DNA of 64,000 nt, from the NCBI GenBank assembly GCA_963837805.1, contig CAWIOU010000014.1, positions 248,001 through 312,000 of the forward strand. Direction: 5' to 3'. Position 1 is the first letter of the stretch. Each line of letters starts with the position of its first letter. Made by a program: the position numbers and the translations under genes. The notes beneath the pieces are model-generated. The model was not told the origin of the DNA. It did not search any database and worked only from the letters and a program-made list of their open reading frames with translations. Source of the DNA: Bog-756 sp963837805 (lineage in GTDB: Bacteria; Actinomycetota; Acidimicrobiia; Acidimicrobiales; RAAP-2). Of the stretch, positions 7,428-15,695 are shown piece by piece.

Positions 7428-7576
7428 TGCTCTGTCCAGCGGGGCGACGGGAAGGCGGGGCCTATGGCGACGGACCCGTGGGTACGACGGGCCGGGATGG
7501 GCCTGTCTCGGTGCGGGAGTAGTCAGCAGTTACCTTTGGATACGTCGAATCGAATCTGGAAGAAGGGAACTGGAGA

Positions 7577-8200
7577 ATGGCACTGCAGGTAATCGGCGCT
7601 GGGCTGGGACGGACGGGGACGACATCACTGAAGCAGGCTCTCGAACAACTTCTGGGTGGGCCCTGCTACCACATGCAGGAGGTCCAAGTTCGAACTGGTG
7701 ACGCCGATACCTGGGGGGACGCCTACGAGGGCCGCCCCCCGGTATGGCAGAGCTTCTTCGAGGGATACCAGGCAACAGTTGACTGGCCCGCGGCTCCATT
7801 TTGGGAACAGATAAGCAGAACGTTCGCGGACGGGCTCATCCTCCTGTCCGTGCGAGATCCTGACGACTGGTGGAAGAGTGCTTCCAGCACGATCTTCCCT
7901 GCGCTGGCGACTTACTTCGCGCCCGACGCGCCAGCCGATGGCTGGACTCGGATGGGGCGGGGGATGATGACCACCTTTTCCTCTGGATGGCGAGACGAGG
8001 CGGCGGCAACGTCGGCCTATCTCGCCCACAATGAGCACGTGAGAATGACTGCGCCAAAGGATCGCTTCCTGGAATGGCGTCCAGAGGACGGCTGGGAGCC
8101 AATCTGTTCTGCCCTCCACCTCGATGTTCCCGACGAACCGTTTCCGCACTCCAACACCACCGCCAACACCCGAGAGGAACTGGGGCTAGACCAACAGTAG
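7577..8200 (+). CDS. Sulfotransferase family protein
   Basis: Predicted PAPS-dependent sulfotransferase of 207 residues, matching the bacterial 'sulfotransfer_4' type. The N-terminal V-I-G-A-G-L-G-R-T-G-T-T-S-L-K (5-19) is the 5'-phosphosulfate-binding loop. G-P-C-Y-H-M, then S-V-R-D-P-D-D-W-W-K-S (about 94-104, the 3'-phosphate-binding part), and the C-terminal N-T-T-A-N-T-R-E are typical. An AAGGGAACTGGAGA ribosome-site region precedes the ATG. It sits beside the glycan locus that starts at 8.3 kb, so sulfation of a surface glycan or lipid is possible, but the acceptor is unknown. Confidence 0.82.
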   Translation: MALQVIGAGLGRTGTTSLKQALEQLLGGPCYHMQEVQVRTGDADTWGDAYEGRPPVWQSFFEGYQATVDWPAAPFWEQISRTFADGLILLSVRDPDDWWKSASSTIFPALATYFAPDAPADGWTRMGRGMMTTFSSGWRDEAAATSAYLAHNEHVRMTAPKDRFLEWRPEDGWEPICSALHLDVPDEPFPHSNTTANTREELGLDQQ

Positions 8201-8283
8201 CTGAGAGGGCCCCTCTCCGACTGTCAGAGCCCGCGAACGTGCGCTATTCGGATCGGTCGAGCTGACCCAAGTCATCGGTCGTC

Positions 8284-8805
8284 TCAGCTTCTCCGAAAGG
8301 TGACGACGACCCTGCGGGTGACGTAGCGGCCGACCCGATAGACACCGGGATACCGCCGGGCGGAGACGACCATTCGATCGACCAGGATGCGAGAGAGCCG
8401 ATTGCGGAAGGCTTCGAGCTCGGACCGCACCCGGTCGAGCTCGAACTCCAAAGCCTCGAGCTCATGGCACGTGTTCCAGAGGTCCAGTTCGACCTGTGGC
8501 AGCCGTGCCGCATCATCCTGCAACGAGCTGATGTACTCCTGGGTGACCAGCCGTTCCCTCTGGAGACAACGGACCTCGTTGTCGAGCACGATATTCTCCT
8601 CGACCCGCTCACGCAGTCTCAGTTCGAGCTCAGCGATTCGGCTCTCGAGAACGGCCAGCTCCACGAGAGCCGATTGATCAGTGGTGTCGCCCGGATCGGG
8701 AGCGCGTCCGGCTTTCCTCACCGCGTCGAGCGGCGCAGCCTCGCTGCCCGCCTCGGCCGACGGATCATTCACAGTGGAACCCCGTCTGGGTCCGCCGTCG
8801 TTCAT
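8284..8805 (-). CDS. Coiled-coil protein with basic C-terminus, glycan-locus member
   Basis: A 173-residue protein not recognised as an enzyme. Residues about 1-45 are acidic and low in complexity. Residues about 45-140 form a heptad-rich coiled coil (repeated E-L-E-L-R-L, L-E-A-L-E-F-E-L-D-R-V-R-S-E-L). The end is strongly basic and tyrosine-rich (R-R-Y-P-G-V-Y-R-V-G-R-Y-V-T-R-R-V). It lies 12 bp behind the 677-residue glycosyltransferase on the same strand, so it is likely co-transcribed. Related coiled-coil tails occur on two other proteins of this locus (11082 and 14844), suggesting a scaffold or length-control role. This is inference. Confidence 0.7.
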   Translation of the reverse strand: MNDGGPRRGSTVNDPSAEAGSEAAPLDAVRKAGRAPDPGDTTDQSALVELAVLESRIAELELRLRERVEENIVLDNEVRCLQRERLVTQEYISSLQDDAARLPQVELDLWNTCHELEALEFELDRVRSELEAFRNRLSRILVDRMVVSARRYPGVYRVGRYVTRRVVVTFRRS

Positions 8806-8817
8806 GTTCTCAATCCT

Positions 8818-10851
8818 TCATCCCCACGACGAATCGCTCGACGATGGACCAACTTTATCAGCGAGTGCCCGTTCGACGACAGCTGACCACGACGTTCCTG
8901 CTGGCTGCTCGGCCCAGACCTCATGAAGGGCGCGGATTCGCTTCCGGTGGTTCTCCCACGATTGCCCGTCATCGAGGAGGGTCACCACGGTGAGCGCGAA
9001 CTCAGCCGCATCGTCGGTAATGGCCAGGGCTCCCGTCTGGTGGAGATCGATTCCTTCGCCCCCGACGGCAGTGGCCACGGTCGGCACGCCGTATTGCAGG
9101 GCTTCGATTGTCTTCAGCTTCACGCCCGCACCGAACCGGATAGGGGCGATCGCCACTCTGGCATCGCCGTAGAACGTGGCGAGGTCCCGGACACGGCCCT
9201 CGAACACGACGCTCGGGCTCGCGTACTTCAAGACTTCTGACGGGGGATTCTGACCGGTGACCCGCAGCCTGACCCACGGGATCCGGGCGCGTATCAGTGG
9301 GAGGACCTTTTGTACGAACCAGGTCAGTCCGTCCCCGTTCGGCGATCCGGCCCCGGACAGCCAACCGGCGACAAAGATGACGTCGCGTCGCTGATCGAAG
9401 GATCGGTCCGTCCACTGAGGATCGTGCAATTGGGCCTCGATGATGTGCACAGGCGACGCGCCCTCGAGCTTTCGGGCGAATGCCGCCTCGACCTCGCTGA
9501 TGCACACCGCCTGGTCGGCATCGGAGAAGTACCGTTGCTCCGATTCCTGCATGTTCCGGGCTTCGACCCTCAGTCGCTCGTTGACCAGGGGGTCGTCAGA
9601 CAACAGCGCCTCCCGCTCGGTCCTGCGGAAGTACAGGGCTTCGGCGTCGTACACGATGGCGGCCTGAGGTTGGTGCTTCCGTACCATCTCCCCGAAACGC
9701 TCGTAGTTGTACGGGCGGGAGATGATCACCACGTCGTACTCGATGTGATGCCGTCGCAGATGGTCTTCGAGGTCACCTTCGAGGATCCGTACGCCGATCC
9801 GGCAGAGCTCACCCCGGCTTCCTTCGCCGGTCGTCGCCGGGAAGAGCGACACAAAATGATCCCCGGATGCGGTGAGTTCGGAGAGGGCATCGACCATCCT
9901 GCCGAATCCGGAGCCGAGCGACGAGGCCGGGATCCTGTCATCGATGACGAGGATCCGATTGGGTCGCCCCATCCCCACCCAGGTCGACGTTTCCTCGATC
10001 TCATCATCGGTGCCGACTCGTTCAAGACGCTGTTCGAGCAGATGGGACCAACGCCGTACGATCTGCTTGCGGTTTCGCAAGGTCAAGAACGTCTTGTACG
10101 TCTCGTCGACACTGGCGGACTGGATGTGGCGAACCTTCGAAAGAGGTTGGAGCCACACCTGGTGACCGATCTCCTGAATGCGCAGACAGAGGTCGACGTC
10201 TTCGAAGTAAGCCGGGTAGTAGACCTCGTCGAAGCCCCCGAGCCGATCCCAGGTCGACTTCCGCACCAGTAATGAGGCTGCCGAGCAATAGTCAACCCTC
10301 CGGGCCCAGTCATAGCGGTGGGCGACGCCGGTTCCCTTACCCGATACGGCGGTTGTGGATCCATCCGCGAAGAGCAGTGAGCCCGACTCCTGCAGGGTGC
10401 CGTCGACGTTGAGGAAGAGGCTTCCCACGGCGGAGATATCGCTACGTGCTTCTACCGTCTCGACCAGCGCACCCAGCCAATATCGGTCCACGATGGTGTC
10501 GTCGTTCAGGAGCACGATGTACCGGCCCGACGCCAGATCGACGGCGGCGTTGCACGCGCCGCCGTAGCCGAGGTTCACGCGTGACTGGATGATTCGTGCC
10601 CCGCGGACGTTCTCGCTCAGCTCCTTGAGCAATTCAGGGGTCGGCTCGTTGAGCGTGATGATGACTTCGAAGCTCACGGTGCGCTCGATCCGGGAGACGG
10701 AACGCAGGCAGTTGAGAAGGTGAGGGGCCGAGCGCCAGCCGAGGACGACCACCGTGACATCCGGATTCGGGGCTTCCTCGAAGCACACCGGGTGGCTCTC
10801 GAAGAGAGACCCTTCGGCCGGCGGGACGACCTCAGGGAGGTCCTCGCTCAC
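8818..10851 (-). CDS. Bifunctional glycosyltransferase, GT2 plus GT4-type domains
   Basis: 677 residues. Residues about 30-285 form a rhamnosyltransferase-like GT-A domain: V-T-V-V-V-L-G-W-R-S, N-L-G-Y-G-G-A-C-N-A, L-L-N-D-D-T (the D-x-D-like metal site) and F-E-D-V-D-L-C-L-R. Residues about 295-660 form a GT-B domain: R-I-L-V-I-D-D-R-I-P, V-Y-D-A-E, F-V-A-G-W-L-S-G, and the donor-binding P-I-R-F-G-A-G-V-K-L-K-T-I-E-A. Two transferase activities on one chain suit polymerisation of a repeating surface glycan from nucleotide sugars. It is followed by the coiled-coil gene at 8284 and preceded by a 230-bp gap, so it may have its own promoter. The sugar specificity is unknown. Confidence 0.88.
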   Translation of the reverse strand: MSEDLPEVVPPAEGSLFESHPVCFEEAPNPDVTVVVLGWRSAPHLLNCLRSVSRIERTVSFEVIITLNEPTPELLKELSENVRGARIIQSRVNLGYGGACNAAVDLASGRYIVLLNDDTIVDRYWLGALVETVEARSDISAVGSLFLNVDGTLQESGSLLFADGSTTAVSGKGTGVAHRYDWARRVDYCSAASLLVRKSTWDRLGGFDEVYYPAYFEDVDLCLRIQEIGHQVWLQPLSKVRHIQSASVDETYKTFLTLRNRKQIVRRWSHLLEQRLERVGTDDEIEETSTWVGMGRPNRILVIDDRIPASSLGSGFGRMVDALSELTASGDHFVSLFPATTGEGSRGELCRIGVRILEGDLEDHLRRHHIEYDVVIISRPYNYERFGEMVRKHQPQAAIVYDAEALYFRRTEREALLSDDPLVNERLRVEARNMQESEQRYFSDADQAVCISEVEAAFARKLEGASPVHIIEAQLHDPQWTDRSFDQRRDVIFVAGWLSGAGSPNGDGLTWFVQKVLPLIRARIPWVRLRVTGQNPPSEVLKYASPSVVFEGRVRDLATFYGDARVAIAPIRFGAGVKLKTIEALQYGVPTVATAVGGEGIDLHQTGALAITDDAAEFALTVVTLLDDGQSWENHRKRIRALHEVWAEQPAGTSWSAVVERALADKVGPSSSDSSWG

Positions 10852-11081
10852 GTCGACGTGCCCCCGGCCGACCCGGTCGTCACCACGTCTGCCCCATGAA
10901 TTGACGCGTGTTCATACTGCGGGGACCCTCCGATACCAGGCCCATCGAGACGCAGCGAACACGCAGCCATCGTACATTCATTCGTGGGCCGGCTTCGGGG
11001 ATCTGGCAGGCATCGACGTCGTGGATTCACGGATCCGCCCTCGGTGAAACCAAGCCCGTTCTGATCCGAGGCGAACGCTCC

Positions 11082-12179
11082 CTACTTCGGTGGATCCTCG
11101 TTGCGGACCACCGTGGTGGGGTGCCGCAGGGCCCTGACCAGTCGTTGGCTCCTGGTGGCGTGGATGGCCACGATCTCCCGATCCAGGTGGGCGATCCGCT
11201 CGCGGAGCACCGTCAGGGCCTCCTCCGAACGGCGCTCGGCTTCCAGCCGCACCGCGTCGACGTCGGCGATGATGTCCCTGGCCCGGACGCCGTCAGCCTC
11301 CGATCTGGCCAGGTCGGCCCGCACCGCCGCCAGCTGGTCCATCAAGTCGTGCACCGTGCGCTCTTCATCCGAGGCCGACCGGGCACTGACCGCGTCGCTC
11401 ATGGTTGATTCATAGCCACCGACGATTGCTGTGAGATGGGCGGCATAGAGCTCACGGTGCTTCTCGGCGATACGGACGTTGTCGTCCCGGATGGCGGGAT
11501 GCGCAGACGAAATCAACCCGCCGGGGTCACGACTCCGGGCAAATCCAACCGAAGGGAGTGTGGCAAAGGACCAGCCCGTCTCGACCAGCGACAGAAAGAA
11601 GTCACGATCCTGCCCGGTCTCCAACTGCTCGTCCCAGCCCCCGACCTTCTCGATTGCCGCTCGCCGCAGCACGGCAAACGGCTCGAACCGCACCTCGGCC
11701 ACGATCGACGCCGGGTCGACCCCGGACACCACGATGGGCTCACCGCTGTCCCGCCATCGTCCGTCCGCCAGCACCGCGGCAAGGGTCGAGTCGTCGTTCA
11801 ACATGGTCGATGCTTCGGCCAGGATCCCGTCCAGCAACACCGTCCCGACATCGAGGTACAGCACGAACGGGGCCCGTGAGACGCGGGCGCCCTCGTTCCG
11901 AGCCCGACTCAGCCCCCGGTTGTCCTGGCGGAGGACCTGATAGCCGCCGGCCTCGATTCGGTCCAACACCCGCAGGGCACCGATATCGGTGGATCCCCGG
12001 TCGACGATGAACAGTTCGTGGACTCCCTGCCGCGGCAGCCGGCCCAGAAGGCTGCTCAGACCCGGCCCGTCGTCGCGGGTGGTGACCACCACATCGACCT
12101 CGGCATCGGGCGAGCCCGGAGGCGGTGGCAACGCCACCGCCTCCGGCGATCCCGGCACGTGCTCGCTCGATCTGCTCAT
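11082..12179 (-). CDS. Family 2 glycosyltransferase with C-terminal coiled coil
   Basis: 365 residues. The N-terminal about 250 residues are GT2-like: V-D-V-V-V-T-T-R-D-D-G, the nucleotide-sugar segment N-R-G-L-S-R-A-R-N-E-G-A, V-L-Y-L-D-V-G-T (in place of a clear D-x-D) and G-Q-D-R-D-F-F-L-S-L. Residues about 265-345 are a coiled coil, ending in a basic tail (R-S-Q-R-L-V-R-A-L-R-H). Its ATG overlaps the stop of the upstream 794-residue glycosyltransferase (ATGA), so the two are translationally coupled. The altered D-x-D site leaves catalytic activity less certain than the fold. Confidence 0.82.
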   Translation of the reverse strand: MSRSSEHVPGSPEAVALPPPPGSPDAEVDVVVTTRDDGPGLSSLLGRLPRQGVHELFIVDRGSTDIGALRVLDRIEAGGYQVLRQDNRGLSRARNEGARVSRAPFVLYLDVGTVLLDGILAEASTMLNDDSTLAAVLADGRWRDSGEPIVVSGVDPASIVAEVRFEPFAVLRRAAIEKVGGWDEQLETGQDRDFFLSLVETGWSFATLPSVGFARSRDPGGLISSAHPAIRDDNVRIAEKHRELYAAHLTAIVGGYESTMSDAVSARSASDEERTVHDLMDQLAAVRADLARSEADGVRARDIIADVDAVRLEAERRSEEALTVLRERIAHLDREIVAIHATRSQRLVRALRHPTTVVRNEDPPK

Positions 12180-14560
12180 GCCGGCACAAGCCGACGTCTC
12201 CGCAGACGCTCCGCGTGGGCCGCCATCCGCTCCCCCACGACCACAGGATTGCGGGTCCTCTCCATGTGGTCGCGGGCGCGCTCAGCCCGAGCCGCCGCTC
12301 CGGCAGGATCGTCGTGGACCCGGCGGAGGGAGACGGCTGCGGCATCGAGGTCGGGCTCCGCCCAACGTCCGAGTCCGCCGTAGACGGCGATCTCGTCGGG
12401 AATGGGCACCGCTTCGGCTGGGACCAGGAAGGCCGTGTCCTCGTCCATGAATTCGAGGTTTGCCGACCAAGCGGTGGCCACGACCGGCTTCCCCAGCGCC
12501 ATGGCCTCGGCCATGCCCAGCCCGAATCCCTCGGATCGGTGCAGCGAGGCATAGCAGTCACACAGCTCCATCATGGCCTTCACCTGGTGGGACGGCACGG
12601 CACCATCCATCACGAGAATGTCCGGACGATCGATCGACGACCTCAGGAGCTCCATCTCCTGCCAGTGCCGGTCGCCACCGACGCTCTTGAGGACGAGATG
12701 TGCCCCGTCATCGGGATCGAATGCGCGGCAATACGCGTCCAGGAGACCGAGTGGGTTCTTGCGCTCGAAGACGCTGGCGAAGTCGAAGGTGAACAACACG
12801 ACGAAGCCCTCGGGAAGGCCGAGGTCCCGGCGGGTGAGCGACGTGTTCCAGGCCGGTACGGGTACCGGCATCGTCATCGGGACGACCCGCCCGAATCCTG
12901 TCCGCTCGAGTGCGCCGGCGATGAACATGCTCGGAGCCCAGACCTCGTCGACCAGTTCGAATGCCCACCGAAACGCATCGGGAGCCTGTTCTGCCTCCCA
13001 GAACCAGATGCCGGCGCTGTTCCGGCCGTGCAGCATGGAACGGGGAAGTCCGGCCATGACCGTGCCGAGCATGTCCGCATTGATGCAGAAGACATTGGTG
13101 TCGTACGACCAGTCGGCGCCCCAGCTGTTGCCCGGCTGGCAACCGAGCGATCCACTCTCCGGATCGACGGACATGGCGTTGGCCGGGACGCCCGCCGAAG
13201 CCGCGGCCGACAGGACGAGGCGGGCCGCTTGACCGACCCCGAGTTCCGTGTTCAGGTAGCCGAGGACATTGAGGCCCGGGCGGAGGGGCAAGGCGTCCTC
13301 GACGCCGACGATTGTCCCGTCGAGGCCGGCGATCCGCGACGAGAGGCGAGCTCGGAGACCATCGGGAACATCGGTGGCCCTCTGATCACCGGCGTCGACC
13401 ACCCATTTGTAGAAGTCGAGCGCGTGATGAGGATTGATCAGCGGATCGACGAAGGAACGCTGCAGGTCCCCGTGGAGCGTCCAGAGCGTGTAGAGGTAGA
13501 TGGGAAGCCGGGTAGTGCCGACTTCGGCGATGTCGACCCACGCCTCGAACCCGTGCGGATCCTCGAAGGGGTTGGGGGGTCGCTCCACGGTCCCCCGGTC
13601 GGCCTCGATCAATCCGTTCCGGTAGGTGCGACGGTAGACCGGAGTCATGACCAGTCCGGAGGGTGTCACGCTCCATCCGTAGGGCGTGGAGAGGTCGCCG
13701 AAGTAACCCTCGGCGATGACCTCGTCCCGGTACCGGTGGCACAGGCCGGCCAGCACCGGGTGATCGCTGAGAAAGACGCGCGGGCGTTCACCCTGGTTCT
13801 CCGACAACAGATGCGGTCTGGCCGGATCCAACCCGCTGAAGTGGAAGAACACCAGGGGACGACCCTCGACGGAGATTCGATCCCCCTGCCTTGTCATCGA
13901 GCGCTGGTCGATGTTCCAGTAGGCCACGTTGCAGCCCGGATGGCGAACGACGTGGTGCGGAAAGCAGTCGATGAAGTCGATCCACCGCTGATCGGTGAAC
14001 ATCATGTTGGCGTAGTCGATGACGGCATCTCGCTCGAGGCGCGACCTCCAGAACCCGAGGAACCCGCTGTCGATGGCGCCGATCCCGGTCCCTATGAATC
14101 CCAGGTTGTAGATGCCGGTGGCCAGGAAGTCAGCTTCGGTGGGGGTCCTCCCGTCGCGGGGAAGGGGCCGGAGGTGGTGCGGGGTCACGACGACGTCGTG
14201 TTCGGCGGCAAGGTCGGCGAGCTCGCCCACGCCTCCGAATATCTCGATGTCCGGGTCGAAATAGAGCACCGGTTGACCCGTTCTCTCCAGGAGATGCGTG
14301 AGCAGCCAGGGCTTGACGGCCGTCGAGAACTCCAGGATGGAGTAATGGGCGGCCATCTCCCGTCCCAGCCCCTTCCCGAGCCCCACATCACGGAGCGAGA
14401 GTATCGAAAACGGCTCATCGCCGGGCTCGATCGATTCGTCGTCGATCACCAGTACCCACAGCGTGACGTCGGGGTGGTGACGGTCGAGGGACTTCGCCAG
14501 CACCCGGGCCCGGGGCAGATAATTGCGGGCCACAATGCTGCAGCAGGTGAAATTCCCCAT
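12176..14560 (-). CDS. Two-domain glycosyltransferase (N-terminal GT8-like, C-terminal GT4)
   Basis: 794 residues from the ATG at 14560; an in-frame ATG at 14611 adds 17 residues not typical of the fold. Residues about 1-240 resemble GT8-like GT-A transferases (F-T-C-C-S-I-V-A-R-N-Y-L-P-R-A-R-V-L, V-L-Y-F-D-P-D-I-E-I-F metal site, H-F-S-G-L). Residues about 410-780 are a GT4/GT-B domain with N-T-E-L-G-V-G-Q-A-A-R, F-D-F-A-S-V-F-E-R-K-N-P and the donor-site H-R-S-E-G-F-G-L-G-M-A-E-A-M-A-L-G-K-P-V. It leads the minus-strand glycan operon and diverges from the FkbM methyltransferase gene. Confidence 0.87.
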   Translation of the reverse strand: MGNFTCCSIVARNYLPRARVLAKSLDRHHPDVTLWVLVIDDESIEPGDEPFSILSLRDVGLGKGLGREMAAHYSILEFSTAVKPWLLTHLLERTGQPVLYFDPDIEIFGGVGELADLAAEHDVVVTPHHLRPLPRDGRTPTEADFLATGIYNLGFIGTGIGAIDSGFLGFWRSRLERDAVIDYANMMFTDQRWIDFIDCFPHHVVRHPGCNVAYWNIDQRSMTRQGDRISVEGRPLVFFHFSGLDPARPHLLSENQGERPRVFLSDHPVLAGLCHRYRDEVIAEGYFGDLSTPYGWSVTPSGLVMTPVYRRTYRNGLIEADRGTVERPPNPFEDPHGFEAWVDIAEVGTTRLPIYLYTLWTLHGDLQRSFVDPLINPHHALDFYKWVVDAGDQRATDVPDGLRARLSSRIAGLDGTIVGVEDALPLRPGLNVLGYLNTELGVGQAARLVLSAAASAGVPANAMSVDPESGSLGCQPGNSWGADWSYDTNVFCINADMLGTVMAGLPRSMLHGRNSAGIWFWEAEQAPDAFRWAFELVDEVWAPSMFIAGALERTGFGRVVPMTMPVPVPAWNTSLTRRDLGLPEGFVVLFTFDFASVFERKNPLGLLDAYCRAFDPDDGAHLVLKSVGGDRHWQEMELLRSSIDRPDILVMDGAVPSHQVKAMMELCDCYASLHRSEGFGLGMAEAMALGKPVVATAWSANLEFMDEDTAFLVPAEAVPIPDEIAVYGGLGRWAEPDLDAAAVSLRRVHDDPAGAAARAERARDHMERTRNPVVVGERMAAHAERLRRRRLVPA

Positions 14561-14843
14561 CGATGGATTGTACAGGACGTACCAGCTGCAGTTGATCCGA
14601 AAGATGATCATCGACCCAGGTCAGCGTCCTCCATCCGGTCGATGTCACCTCGGCCCGGAAAGGCATCCGGGCCATAGTGAACGGAGCGTGACTTCCTGAT
14701 GGGGCCGATCGCCGGTCCACTCGGACCGCTGGTCGACCGCCCACCACCCGTCGGACGAGACGGTGCCGCCGACGGCCGACCCTCCGGCCTCATCGTCCCG
14801 CACTAGCCTACGTGGGCCACAAAATCAGAGGAGTGTCCGCCAC

Positions 14844-15665
14844 GTGTCCGACAACCAGGCCATGATCTCGTACGCGCAGAACCACGAGGATGTCGTACTT
14901 GATCGGGCGCTCCATGCGTCGTCCGGGTTCTACGTCGACGTCGGGGCCGCGTCACCGTTGACGGCGTCGGTGACGCGCCATTTCTACGATCTCGGATGGT
15001 CGGGCATCAACATCGAGCCGTTGCCCGAATACGTGGCCGAGCTGCGCCGTGAGCGGCCGCGGGACTGGACCATCGAGGCTGCGGCCGGAGCGTCGCCCGG
15101 GCGGTCCAGCCTCTACGTGGTCGAGGCCGACCACGATCTCTCGACGTTCGACCCCCGGCGGGTGCAAGAAATCGCTGCTGAAGGCATTCGCACCAAGAGA
15201 CGGCCGGTCGAGGTGGTGACCCTGAACGACACCCTCGGGCAGGCAAAACCGCAAACGATCGATTTCCTGAAGATCGATGTCGAAGGAGCCGAGCGGGAGG
15301 TTCTCCTCGGCCTCGACCTTCGAGTATGGCGGCCCCGTGTGCTGTTGATCGAAGCAACCTTCCCCAATACACAGATACCGTCGCACGAAGCCTGGGAGGG
15401 CATCGTCCTCCAACAAGATTACAGATTTGCATCGTTCGATGGCCTCAATCGCTTCTACGTGGCCGAGGAGGAGTCGGCCCTCACCGATCTCCTCGCTCCG
15501 GCCAACGTGCTGGATCGATATGTACCGGCCTATGTGCAGTTGATCAATGCGGAGCTCGAGCGAGTCAGGTCGGCCTACGCGCGGATCGAAGAGGAGATTG
15601 CCAAGAAGGACGAGCACATCGAAGCCACCGCCGCGTACGTTCGCCGGTTGGAACAAGACAGGTGA
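14844..15665 (+). CDS. FkbM family SAM-dependent methyltransferase with coiled-coil tail
   Basis: 273 residues from the GTG at 14844, which has AGAGGAG 8-9 bases upstream; a longer in-frame reading from 14763 is unlikely. FkbM features are Q-N-H-E-D-V-V-L, the SAM-binding Y-V-D-V-G-A-A-S-P, I-N-I-E-P-L-P-E, and F-L-K-I-D-V-E-G-A-E-R-E-V-L with the acidic residue of this family. FkbM proteins O-methylate hydroxyls of sugars, lipids and polyketides; in this locus a glycan sugar is the likely target. Residues about 235-273 form a charged coiled coil (I-N-A-E-L-E-R-V-R, E-E-E-I-A-K-K-D-E), unusual for an FkbM enzyme and like the tails on neighbouring proteins. Confidence 0.87.
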   Translation: MSDNQAMISYAQNHEDVVLDRALHASSGFYVDVGAASPLTASVTRHFYDLGWSGINIEPLPEYVAELRRERPRDWTIEAAAGASPGRSSLYVVEADHDLSTFDPRRVQEIAAEGIRTKRRPVEVVTLNDTLGQAKPQTIDFLKIDVEGAEREVLLGLDLRVWRPRVLLIEATFPNTQIPSHEAWEGIVLQQDYRFASFDGLNRFYVAEEESALTDLLAPANVLDRYVPAYVQLINAELERVRSAYARIEEEIAKKDEHIEATAAYVRRLEQDR

Positions 15666-15695
15666 TCGGCTGACCGGAGCCGGTCTTCGGGCCAG

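Larger units (their letters stand above)
7050..7576. other. Intergenic stretch with one strong hairpin, no convincing gene
   Basis: 527 bp between divergent genes. Open frames here are short, out of pattern and overlap each other. The only strong structure is the hairpin at 7394-7427. An A/T-richer patch just before 7577 (with GAATCTGGAAGAAGGGAAC upstream of the start) probably supplies the promoter and ribosome site of the sulfotransferase gene. Confidence 0.6.

Noticed and set aside
12125..14677. 850-residue plus-strand open frame
   Set aside because: Shadow of the minus-strand glycosyltransferase; low-complexity, no domain pattern.
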